From Citrobacter rodentium NBRC 105723 = DSM 16636 (GTDB lineage Bacteria; Pseudomonadota; Gammaproteobacteria; Enterobacterales; Enterobacteriaceae), in assembly GCF_021278985.1 (NCBI RefSeq), contig NZ_CP082833.1, forward strand, positions 4,774,001 through 4,838,000: a stretch of 64,000 nt of DNA. Direction: 5' to 3'. A program made the translations under genes and the position numbers. Below are positions 42,900 through 50,785 of this stretch, one piece after another. Within the stretch, counting starts at the first letter, position 1, and each line of letters opens with the position of its first letter. Under the pieces are notes generated by a model. That model was not told where the DNA came from, made no database searches, and saw nothing but the letters and a program-made list of their open reading frames with translations.

Positions 42900-44318
42900 T
42901 TACGCGCCTTTTCGTGCCGCTTCATAGGCGGCAAGCGTTGTCGCCCGCGCCTGTTTATGATCGACAACCGGCTGCGGATAGCTGAGCGTTACGCCCACGC
43001 TGTTCGCCCATTTCCACGGTTCGTGAATCGCTTTGCCCGGCACCTCGCGCAGTTCAGGGATCCAACGGCGGATAAACTCCCCGTCGCGATCGAACTTCTC
43101 CCCTTGGGTGGTGGGATTGAAGATGCGGAAATAGGGCGCGGCGTCGGTGCCGGTCGAAGCCGCCCACTGCCAACCGCCGTTGTTGGCGGCAAGATCGCCA
43201 TCTATCAGTTGTGACATGAAATAGCGCTCGCCTTTACGCCAGTCGATCAGCAGATCCTTCACCAGAAAACTGGCCGTTATCATACGCAGGCGGTTGTGCA
43301 TCCAGCCGGTGGCGTTGAGCTGGCGCATTGCCGCATCAACAATCGGATAGCCGGTTTTTCCCTCCTGCCAGGCCTGAAAGTGCGCGGCGTTATCCCGCCA
43401 GGCGACCCTGTCAGTCCAGGCGATAAACGGGCGATGTTTGCACAGCGCCGGATTCCGGGTCATCAGATGCCGGTAAAACTCACGCCAGATAAGCTCATTC
43501 AGCCAGACGCTGCCCGCGCCGCCGTCCAGCGCCTGCGGATGCTCAGCCAGCAGGCGATGCAGACACTGGCGCGGCGACAGGCCGCCCGTCGCCAGGCTGG
43601 CCGATAAACGGCTGGTGCCGTCCGTCGCCGGGAAATCCCGCTGATGCTCATATTCTCCCGCACCCTGCTGGCAGAACTGGCGCAGCTGCGCTATCACCGC
43701 TTTCTCGTCAACGGGAAAAAGGGTCCGGTCAAATTGCTGCTGCGGATAATTGAGCGTGATTTTTTGCTGCGGCGCCACCGCCGCCCTGTCACGCGCTTTC
43801 GGCGCCGCCGCACACTCCGGCATCCCCTCTTTCAATCGCTTCAGCCACGCGTTTTTAAACGGCGTAAACACTTTATACATCTCATGATTGCCGGTCATCA
43901 CCGACCCCGGCGGCAGGATCACGCTGTCGTCGAAGCCTTCGCAAATCACCTTGCGCAGTGCTTTTTCCACCGCCGCGTCCCGCTCGCGCTCATTGAGTTC
44001 GTACTGGTAGTTGTAAAACAGATGCGTGACGTCGTGGCTTTCGCAGACCGCTTTCACCGTCTCCACGCTGGCGTCGAAGTCCGCCGTTTCTTCAAACAGC
44101 AGGGGAATGCCTTTGTCGGCCAGCGCCTGCTGCAATGCCTCCAGCTGCGCGGCAATGAACGCCGCCTGTCGCGGCGACATGGTGTGCTTCGTCCACTGGG
44201 CGGGCGTGGAGATATAGAGAGCCAACACCCGCGCGGTTGAGCTTCGGCAGGCAGCGGCAAGGGCAAGATTATCATGCAGACGTAAATCACAACGGAACCA
44301 GACCAGATGGGTGGACAT
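42900..44318 (-). CDS. phrB: Deoxyribodipyrimidine photolyase (CPD photolyase)
   Basis: Uses blue light to split cyclobutane pyrimidine dimers. The start MSTHLVWFRCDLRLHDNLAL at 44318 has CAGGAG upstream and gives 472 residues as in E. coli. The N-terminal antenna domain (MTHF) precedes the FAD domain with GEYEHQRDFP, RLSASLATGGLSPRQ, WLNELIWREFYRHL and the Trp-rich MHNRLRMITASFLVKDLLIDW. In E. coli it follows ybgA; here an IS element lies 84 bases upstream, so the phrB promoter must be in the short remaining gap or be supplied by read-through. Confidence 0.97.
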   Translation of the reverse strand: MSTHLVWFRCDLRLHDNLALAAACRSSTARVLALYISTPAQWTKHTMSPRQAAFIAAQLEALQQALADKGIPLLFEETADFDASVETVKAVCESHDVTHLFYNYQYELNERERDAAVEKALRKVICEGFDDSVILPPGSVMTGNHEMYKVFTPFKNAWLKRLKEGMPECAAAPKARDRAAVAPQQKITLNYPQQQFDRTLFPVDEKAVIAQLRQFCQQGAGEYEHQRDFPATDGTSRLSASLATGGLSPRQCLHRLLAEHPQALDGGAGSVWLNELIWREFYRHLMTRNPALCKHRPFIAWTDRVAWRDNAAHFQAWQEGKTGYPIVDAAMRQLNATGWMHNRLRMITASFLVKDLLIDWRKGERYFMSQLIDGDLAANNGGWQWAASTGTDAAPYFRIFNPTTQGEKFDRDGEFIRRWIPELREVPGKAIHEPWKWANSVGVTLSYPQPVVDHKQARATTLAAYEAARKGA

Positions 44319-44421
44319 AAAACTCCTGATAAAAGAACGCTCGCGCCTCGCGCTTATTTTTATAGCGCAGATAAGTGTAGACACCCGGGCACAAAAAAGC
44401 CGCCAACGTGGCTAACACCGT

Positions 44422-45738
44422 TCACTTAAGATGTTTTGAGTGAACGGGATACTGGGTTTTTGAGATTCTGACGGTCCTCTTTTTGGGCCGTTTTCTCTTT
44501 TCTGGCAGGATAAATTGCTTCACATTCTCCCGCATTTTCTTTAGCTTCGTTGGGATCGTCCCCGGTTTACCCAGTGAGCACCAGACAAGTTCATCCTGGA
44601 TTAGTCTCATCGCCATCACGAAGCTTATCCGCAGCGGCGGCACTTTTGCTTCCCGTGCTATCTGACTCATCTCCATCCGTATCAGATTATAGGCCGTCAG
44701 CAGGCCCCATATTTCCTGGTAAATCCCGCTCACTTTCTGACTGCGCAACAGCGTGGCTGTGCTCAGCTGGAACTGTTTCAGTTCTCCATAACCATTTTCT
44801 ATGCTCCATCGTTCCTGATATACATAACGCAGCGCCTCTGCCGGATACTGCCCCGGCTCTGTCAGAGAGGTGATAAAACCTTTGTAATCACCTGATTCAT
44901 CTTCATATTCTATTAGCCGGGCCTGCCAGTTTTCTGGCAGCGAACTGTCCTGTTTGCGGGCCTGCGGCGAGACCTGCATCTCCACCAGATGGTCTCCTCC
45001 GGCGAAGGTTTCAACTATGCGGTATTTTGTATTGCCCTTCAGGGGAACCAGCCAGTGCGCTTCCTGCTGCCTGCGCTGCCAGTTAATCAGTAACTCTGCG
45101 GACAGATAACATCGGTCAAACAGGGTCAGGCTCTTCGCCTGCGGCGATAACTGTTTCGCGTAACTGACTTCTCCGGTGTTTGCCGGGCCGAATTTTACGC
45201 CGTGAATCAATCTGCTGCGCAGTGACATCATGGCGCACAGCCTGACCATCGGGTACTCGGTGTGTCTGTCCGGACGATGCTTTATGTACTCAAAATGCTC
45301 AGCAAGTTCGGGCGTATCGGGAGTACGAAAAAGCGTGCCATCAACGGCAAACAGGCGCAGCCCGTGCCAGAGGTCATCCTTGTCTTCCTGCTGCGTCCAG
45401 TGGCTGGCCGTCAGGGTGAAGAGCTCCCGGAGCGGTTCGTCACTGAGTCTCTGACGGGCCCGGGCAACAGAGCTGGCGGCGAGAGTCTCGCCTTCCTGTG
45501 AACTCAGGACGAGATCGAGTTTTGTCACAACGTCCGTGATGGAGCGGTCGCGATACAGGCCCATGCCCACAATCAGCCAGACCACGAGTTCTGCGGGGAG
45601 CTTACGTTTACGGATACTGGCTTTATTGGTGGAATCAAGGACCTGAGAAATCCACTCAAGGGGAATGGCACGCTGAAAACAGGAAAGTGAAGCGGGTTCA
45701 GCCCAGGTCTGGGTATCGTCAAGCCAGGTCGAAAGCAT
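44422..45738 (-). CDS. IS4-group transposase
   Basis: 438 residues with an intact DDE site: Asp133 in RLFAVDGTLF, Asp208 in TLFDRCYLS, and Glu314 within Y307-x2-R-x3-E-x6-K321 (YQERWSIENGYGELK), the signature of the IS4 family. N-terminal part resembles IS4 InsG (SIRKRKLPAELVVWLIVGM). The gene fills almost the whole element. Start at 45738 lies directly after a terminator-like hairpin with a six-T run, with GGGG in the stem as the only ribosome-site candidate. Confidence 0.94.
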   Translation of the reverse strand: MLSTWLDDTQTWAEPASLSCFQRAIPLEWISQVLDSTNKASIRKRKLPAELVVWLIVGMGLYRDRSITDVVTKLDLVLSSQEGETLAASSVARARQRLSDEPLRELFTLTASHWTQQEDKDDLWHGLRLFAVDGTLFRTPDTPELAEHFEYIKHRPDRHTEYPMVRLCAMMSLRSRLIHGVKFGPANTGEVSYAKQLSPQAKSLTLFDRCYLSAELLINWQRRQQEAHWLVPLKGNTKYRIVETFAGGDHLVEMQVSPQARKQDSSLPENWQARLIEYEDESGDYKGFITSLTEPGQYPAEALRYVYQERWSIENGYGELKQFQLSTATLLRSQKVSGIYQEIWGLLTAYNLIRMEMSQIAREAKVPPLRISFVMAMRLIQDELVWCSLGKPGTIPTKLKKMRENVKQFILPEKRKRPKKRTVRISKTQYPVHSKHLK

Positions 45739-45769
45739 AAAAAAGCCCCATCAGAAAATTGATGAGGCT
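45739..45769 (-). terminator. Hairpin guarding the IS4-group transposase start
   Basis: On the minus strand AGCCTCATCA-ATTTTC-TGATGGGGCT is followed by TTTTTT and then the transposase ATG. Transcripts coming in from ybfA would end here or have the ribosome site (GGGG) paired; either keeps the transposase off. Confidence 0.75.
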
Positions 45770-45860
45770 ATTGTCACCTACCCACTGGATCGTTCAACCG
45801 ATCATTTTGCTTAACCGATCGGTGTTAGCCAACGTGGCGGCTTTCTTCATAGCTGAACGA

Positions 45861-46067
45861 TCAGTAAAAGTCGCAGGTCGCTTTCTCTGCCTGCGCCATC
45901 CATACCGGCTTATCGCTGGTCTTCGACCAGACGCGGTGCAGGTAGCTGTAAAAACGGGCGCGGTCTTTCCAGAACAGCATGACCGGCAGCGCCAGGACTC
46001 CCGCCACGACGGCGAAAGTACGGCGTAACAAAATGACATGCGCCGGATAGTCTTTATAGAGTTCCAT
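45861..46067 (-). CDS. ybfA: YbfA family membrane protein
   Basis: 68 residues, MELYKDYPAHVILLRRTFAV to EKATCDFY, nearly identical to E. coli YbfA. One hydrophobic helix (about 12-32) and a conserved basic FWKDRARFYSYLHRVWSKTSDKP tail, shown here as WKDRARFYSYLHRVW. Function unknown; found next to kdp in enterics. It lies divergently from kdpFABC. Its natural terminator is broken by the IS element just downstream. Confidence 0.93.
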   Translation of the reverse strand: MELYKDYPAHVILLRRTFAVVAGVLALPVMLFWKDRARFYSYLHRVWSKTSDKPVWMAQAEKATCDFY

Positions 46068-46375
46068 ACTTTCTCCCCTTTTCGATAACCGGTGAATAGC
46101 ACCGGTAAAATGAATTCAGTTATCTGATGAAAATAGTAACGCTTTGTCTGTAATTTTACTACTCATCCGACCACTTATTTTTAGCCATTACGGCGAAATT
46201 TACACTCCATCCGTAATTAAGTTACATAAAAGTTAAATTAATACTAATCATTAGTTAAATTATGGTCTTTGCCATTTTTATACTTTTTTTACAGCCGGGC
46301 CGCTAATTTTTGCGAAATCTTTGCAGGCGGATATTTACCCTCTGATTATCACTACTATGCCACTGGAGGTGCACC
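46068..46375. other. Divergent control region of ybfA and kdpFABC
   Basis: AT-rich, 308 bases. It contains the KdpE operator and kdp promoter close to kdpF; the half near ybfA holds only presumed ybfA promoter elements and no gene. Confidence 0.5.
46277..46293 (+). promoter_or_regulatory. KdpE operator of kdpFABC
   Basis: TTTATACTTTTTTTACA is the same T-rich sequence bound by phosphorylated KdpE ahead of E. coli kdpFABC, about 83 bases before the kdpF start. GCTAATTTTTGCGAAATC follows as the promoter region. Confidence 0.82.
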
Positions 46376-46465
46376 GTGAGTGCAGGCGTGATAATCGGCA
46401 TCGTGCTGATTTGCTTATTAGTAATTTATCTGGTGTTTGCCTTAATCCATGCGGAGGCGTTCTGA
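46376..46465 (+). CDS. kdpF: K+-transporting ATPase small subunit KdpF
   Basis: 29 residues from a GTG with CTGGAGG upstream: MSAGVIIGIVLICLLVIYLV followed by FALIHAEAF. One membrane helix that stabilises the KdpABC complex. The stop shares a base with the kdpA ATG (TGATG). Easily missed because of its size. Confidence 0.95.
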   Translation: MSAGVIIGIVLICLLVIYLVFALIHAEAF

Positions 46466-48144
46466 TGGCCGCACAAGGATTTCTGCTTATCGCCAGTTTT
46501 TTATCCCTTTTGTTTCTCCTTGCCAGACCCGTCGGCGCGGGCCTCACGCGTTTAATCAACACGAAGCCTTTGCCGGGGACGGCCGGAATCGAGCGCGTAC
46601 TCTGGCGCGGGCTGGGTATTTCCGCGCAGGAGATGAGCTGGAAACAGTATCTGCTGGCGATACTTTCTGTGAACCTGCTGGGGCTGGCGGCGCTCTTTAT
46701 GCTGCTGCGGTTCCAGCACCTGTTACCGCTGAATCCGCAGCAGTTGCCGGGGCTCTCCTGGCATCTGGCGCTGAACACGGCGGTCAGCTTTGTCACCAAC
46801 ACCAACTGGCAGTCGTACGGCGGGGAAACCACCCTGAGCTATTTCAGCCAGATGGCGGGGCTGACAGTGCAAAACTTTCTGTCGGCGGCGACCGGTGTCG
46901 CCGTAGCGTTTGCCCTGATCCGTGGATTTACCCGCCAGAGTATCAGCACGCTGGGTAACGCCTGGGTGGATCTGACGCGCATTACCCTGTGGATCCTGTT
47001 CCCCCTCGCGCTGCTTATCGCCCTGTTCTTCATTCAGCAAGGCGTGCCGCAAAACCTGCTGCCGTATCAGCCGTACACCACCCTCGAAGGGGTAAAACAG
47101 CTGCTGCCGATGGGCCCGGTCGCCTCGCAGGAAGCGATCAAAATGCTTGGCACCAACGGCGGCGGCTTCTTCAACGCCAACTCGGCGCATCCGTTTGAGA
47201 ACCCAACCGCGCTGACCAATATGGTGCAGATGCTGGCCATCTTTTTGCTTCCGGCGGCGCTCTGTTTCGCCTTTGGCGACGCGGCGGGCGATCGCCGCCA
47301 GGGCCGGATGCTGCTGTGGGCCATGTCGCTGATGTTTATCGTCTGCGCGGCGGTGGTGATGTGGGCTGAAGTACAGGGCAATCCGCATCTGTTGCAGTAC
47401 GGCGCGGACAGCAGTCTTAACATGGAAGGCAAAGAGAGTCGCTTTGGCGTGGTCGTCAGCAGCCTGTTCGCCGTGGTGACTACCGCCGCCTCCTGCGGCG
47501 CGGTGATTGCCATGCATGACTCGTTTACCGCGCTGGGCGGCATGGTGCCGATGTGGCTGATGCAGATCGGCGAAGTGGTGTTCGGCGGCGTCGGCTCCGG
47601 TCTTTACGGCATGCTGCTGTTCGTGCTGCTGGCGGTGTTTATCGCCGGACTGATGATTGGCCGCACGCCGGAGTATCTCGGCAAAAAAATTGACGTGCGG
47701 GAGATGAAAATGACCGCGCTGGCGATCCTCGTCACTCCGGCGCTGGTGCTGTCCGGCAGCGCGCTGGCGATGATGAGCGAAGCGGGACGCAGCGCGATGC
47801 TTAACCCCGGCGCGCACGGTTTTAGCGAAGTGCTGTACGCCGTCTCATCCGCCGCCAATAACAACGGCAGCGCCTTTGCCGGGCTTGGCGCCAACACGCC
47901 GTTCTGGAACTGTCTGCTGGCCTTTTGCATGTTTGTCGGTCGCTTCGGAGTGATTATTCCGGTGATGGCGATTGCCGGTTCGCTGGCGGTGAAAAAGCGC
48001 CAGCCGACCACTGCGGGAACGCTGGCGACGCATGACGCCCTGTTTGTCGGGCTGTTAACGGGCACCGTGCTGTTGGTGGGCGCGCTGACCTTTATTCCTG
48101 CCCTGGCGCTTGGCCCTGTGGCTGAACACCTTTCCTTACGCTAA
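46465..48144 (+). CDS. kdpA: K+-transporting ATPase subunit A
   Basis: 559 residues (E. coli 557) from MAAQGFLLIASFLSLLFLLA. K+-channel-like subunit with about ten helices and four P-loop selectivity-filter segments; TNTNWQSYGGETTLSYFSQM and LGTNGGGFFNANSAHPFENP are two, and SCGAVIAMHDSFTALGG and SAANNNGSAFAGLG the others. Selects K+ before passing it to KdpB. Confidence 0.97.
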   Translation: MAAQGFLLIASFLSLLFLLARPVGAGLTRLINTKPLPGTAGIERVLWRGLGISAQEMSWKQYLLAILSVNLLGLAALFMLLRFQHLLPLNPQQLPGLSWHLALNTAVSFVTNTNWQSYGGETTLSYFSQMAGLTVQNFLSAATGVAVAFALIRGFTRQSISTLGNAWVDLTRITLWILFPLALLIALFFIQQGVPQNLLPYQPYTTLEGVKQLLPMGPVASQEAIKMLGTNGGGFFNANSAHPFENPTALTNMVQMLAIFLLPAALCFAFGDAAGDRRQGRMLLWAMSLMFIVCAAVVMWAEVQGNPHLLQYGADSSLNMEGKESRFGVVVSSLFAVVTTAASCGAVIAMHDSFTALGGMVPMWLMQIGEVVFGGVGSGLYGMLLFVLLAVFIAGLMIGRTPEYLGKKIDVREMKMTALAILVTPALVLSGSALAMMSEAGRSAMLNPGAHGFSEVLYAVSSAANNNGSAFAGLGANTPFWNCLLAFCMFVGRFGVIIPVMAIAGSLAVKKRQPTTAGTLATHDALFVGLLTGTVLLVGALTFIPALALGPVAEHLSLR

Positions 48145-48161
48145 GCACGGAGCACACAATG

Positions 48162-50210
48162 ATGAGTCGCAAACAACTGGCGCTGTTCGAACCCCCCCTG
48201 GTGACTCAGGCGCTGACAGAGGCCGTTAAAAAATTATCTCCCCGCGCCCAGTGGCGCAATCCGGTGATGTTTATCGTCTGGATCGGCAGCCTGTTGACCA
48301 CGCTGATCGCCCTTGCGATGTTCAGCGGCCTGATGTCCGGCAATGCGTGGTTCAGCGGGGCGATCTGCCTGTGGCTGTGGATCACCGTATTGTTCGCCAA
48401 CTTTGCCGAAGCGCTGGCCGAAGGACGCAGTAAAGCGCAGGCTAACAGCCTGAAAGGGGTTAAAAAAAGCGCCTTCGCCCGTAAGCTGTGTGAACCGAAA
48501 TACGGCGCGCAGGCAGAGCAGGTCCCGGCAGAGGCACTGCGCAAAGGCGATATCGTGCTGGTAGAGGCTGGCGATATTATCCCCTGCGATGGCGAAGTGA
48601 TTGAAGGCGGCGCGTCGGTGGACGAAAGCGCCATTACCGGCGAGTCTGCGCCGGTGATCCGCGAGTCCGGCGGCGATTTCGCCTCGGTCACCGGCGGAAC
48701 GCGCATTCTCTCTGACTGGCTGGTGATCGAATGCAGCGTAAACCCCGGTGAAACCTTTCTCGACCGGATGATCGCGATGGTCGAAGGCGCGCAGCGTCGC
48801 AAGACGCCGAACGAAATCGCGCTGACCATACTGCTGATTGCGCTGACTATCGTTTTTCTGCTGGCAACGGCGACCCTGTGGCCGTTTTCCGCCTGGGGCG
48901 GTCAGGCAGTCAGCATCACCGTGCTGATTGCCCTGCTGGTGTGCCTGATCCCGACCACCATCGGCGGCCTGCTCTCCGCGATCGGCGTCGCCGGGATGAG
49001 CAGAATGCTCGGCGCAAACGTCATCGCCACCAGCGGCCGCGCGGTGGAAGCGGCAGGCGACGTGGACGTGCTGTTACTGGATAAAACCGGCACCATCACC
49101 CTTGGCAACCGTCAGGCCTCGGCGTTCCTGCCGGCCAACGGCGTGGATGAAAGAGCGCTGGCCGACGCAGCGCAGCTCGCCTCTTTGGCGGATGAAACGC
49201 CGGAAGGCCGCAGTATCGCCATCCTCGCCAGGCAGCGTTTCAACCTCCGCGAGCGCGACGCGCAGTCGCTGCACGCAACGTTCGTACCGTTTACCGCCCA
49301 GAGCCGGATGAGCGGGATTAACATCGACAACCGGACAATCCGTAAAGGCTCTGTCGACGCCATTCGCCGCTATGTGGCGGCCAATGGCGGACAGTTTCCC
49401 GAAGATGTCGGGCAAAAAGTGGACAGCGTCGCCCGCAATGGCGCCACGCCGCTCGTGGTAGTGGAAGGCGCGCGGGTGCTGGGGGTGATCGCATTAAAAG
49501 ATATCGTCAAAGGCGGGATTAAAGAGCGTTTCGCTCAGCTGCGCAAAATGGGGATCAAAACGGTCATGATCACCGGCGATAACCGACTGACGGCGGCGGC
49601 CATCGCTGCGGAAGCGGGCGTGGACGACTTCCTCGCCGAAGCAACGCCAGAAGCCAAGCTGGCGCTGATTCGCCAGTACCAGGCCGAGGGGCGTCTGGTG
49701 GCGATGACCGGGGATGGCACCAACGACGCCCCGGCGCTGGCTCAGGCGGACGTCGCGGTGGCGATGAACTCCGGCACCCAGGCGGCTAAAGAAGCGGGCA
49801 ACATGGTCGATCTCGACTCCAACCCGACCAAGCTTATTGAGGTGGTGCATATCGGCAAACAGATGCTGATGACGCGCGGCTCGCTGACCACCTTCAGTAT
49901 CGCTAATGACGTGGCGAAGTACTTCGCGATCATCCCGGCCGCCTTTGCCGCGACCTATCCGCAGTTGAACGCGCTGAACATTATGCGCCTGCATTCGCCG
50001 GATTCCGCTATTCTCAGCGCGGTGATTTTTAATGCGCTGATCATCGTTTTTCTGATCCCGCTGGCGCTGAAAGGCGTGAGCTACAGGCCGCTCTCTGCCT
50101 CAGCGATGCTGCGCCGCAACCTGTGGATTTATGGCCTCGGCGGCCTGCTGGCGCCGTTTATCGGGATTAAAGTGATTGATTTACTGCTGACCCTGTCGGG
50201 TCTGGTGTGA
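48162..50210 (+). CDS. kdpB: K+-transporting P-type ATPase subunit B
   Basis: 682 residues from the second of two adjacent ATGs (the first, 48159, is possible). P-type ATPase with phosphorylated Asp307 in LLLDKTGTITLGNRQ, TGES in SAITGESAPVIRES, the nucleotide-binding region KGSVDAIRR and hinge motif MTGDGTNDAPALAQADV. Inhibitory Ser162 lies in the TGES loop. Energises K+ transfer through KdpA. Confidence 0.98.
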   Translation: MSRKQLALFEPPLVTQALTEAVKKLSPRAQWRNPVMFIVWIGSLLTTLIALAMFSGLMSGNAWFSGAICLWLWITVLFANFAEALAEGRSKAQANSLKGVKKSAFARKLCEPKYGAQAEQVPAEALRKGDIVLVEAGDIIPCDGEVIEGGASVDESAITGESAPVIRESGGDFASVTGGTRILSDWLVIECSVNPGETFLDRMIAMVEGAQRRKTPNEIALTILLIALTIVFLLATATLWPFSAWGGQAVSITVLIALLVCLIPTTIGGLLSAIGVAGMSRMLGANVIATSGRAVEAAGDVDVLLLDKTGTITLGNRQASAFLPANGVDERALADAAQLASLADETPEGRSIAILARQRFNLRERDAQSLHATFVPFTAQSRMSGINIDNRTIRKGSVDAIRRYVAANGGQFPEDVGQKVDSVARNGATPLVVVEGARVLGVIALKDIVKGGIKERFAQLRKMGIKTVMITGDNRLTAAAIAAEAGVDDFLAEATPEAKLALIRQYQAEGRLVAMTGDGTNDAPALAQADVAVAMNSGTQAAKEAGNMVDLDSNPTKLIEVVHIGKQMLMTRGSLTTFSIANDVAKYFAIIPAAFAATYPQLNALNIMRLHSPDSAILSAVIFNALIIVFLIPLALKGVSYRPLSASAMLRRNLWIYGLGGLLAPFIGIKVIDLLLTLSGLV

Positions 50211-50218
50211 GGTGTACG

Positions 50219-50785
50219 ATGAGTCAACTACGTCCCCTGTTGTCGACGCTGGTTTTCCTGATGCTAATGACCGGCGGCGTCTATCCGCTGCTGACCACCG
50301 CCCTCGGGCAAGGGTGGTTTGCGCCGCAGGCTAACGGTTCGCTGATTATTGAAGATAACGTCGTGCGCGGATCGGCGCTGATTGGACAAAACTTTACCGC
50401 CGAAGGCTACTTTCATGGCCGCCCTTCGGCAACCGCCGACATGCCTTATAACCCGCTGGCGTCCGGCGGCAGCAACCTTGCGGCCAGCAATCCTGCGCTG
50501 GACGCAGAGCTACAGCGCCGGATTGCCGCCCTGCGCGCCGCCAATCCGCAGGCCAGCGCGACGGTGCCGGTCGAGCTGGTCACCGCCTCCGCCAGCGGGC
50601 TGGATAACAACCTGACGCCCGCAGCGGTTGCCTGGCAGATCCCGCGCGTCGCCCGGGCGCGAAATCTCAGCGTTGAAACGGTAACGCAGCTGGTTGCAAA
50701 ATACAGTCAAACGCCGCCGGTCAGCTTTATCGGCCAGCCGGTCGTGAACCTTGTGGAACTCAATTTAGCGCTGGATAAGCTCTGA
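50219..50785 (+). CDS. kdpC: K+-transporting ATPase subunit C
   Basis: 188 residues from the ATG at 50219 (MSQLRPLLSTLVFLMLMTGG), served by TGAGGTG; a GTG four codons earlier overlaps the kdpB stop. One N-terminal helix and a periplasmic/cytoplasmic domain with GSALIGQNFTAEGYFHGRPS and LVTASASGLDNNLTP. Raises ATP affinity of KdpB. Confidence 0.96.
   Translation: MSQLRPLLSTLVFLMLMTGGVYPLLTTALGQGWFAPQANGSLIIEDNVVRGSALIGQNFTAEGYFHGRPSATADMPYNPLASGGSNLAASNPALDAELQRRIAALRAANPQASATVPVELVTASASGLDNNLTPAAVAWQIPRVARARNLSVETVTQLVAKYSQTPPVSFIGQPVVNLVELNLALDKL

Larger units (their letters stand above)
44413..45827 (-). mobile_element. IS4-family insertion sequence, IS4 group, 1415 bp
   Basis: Complete element with one transposase gene. 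Terminal inverted repeats are TAACACCGTTCACTTAAG (left) and TAACACCGATCGGTTAAG (right, reversed), 15 of 18 identical and similar to those of IS4. Flanked by 11-bp direct repeats, which fits the IS4 group. A further hairpin CCGTTCACT / AGTGAACGG overlies the transposase 3' end at the left tip. No decay is visible. Confidence 0.93.
44402..45838. other. Terminator split by IS insertion, with 11-bp target duplication
   Basis: GCCAACGTGGC occurs at 44402-44412 and 45828-45838 as a direct repeat. Removing the element and one copy restores AAAAAAGCCGCC-AACG-TGGCGGCTTTCTT, an intrinsic terminator for ybfA on the minus strand. The loop and inner stem form the duplicated target, so the element is inserted in the hairpin and separates the two stem arms by 1.4 kb. 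Confidence 0.85.

Noticed and set aside
44319..44401. Remnant of ybgA upstream of phrB
   Set aside because: An alternative frame gives a short peptide that does not clearly match YbgA; 83 bases are too few to decide.
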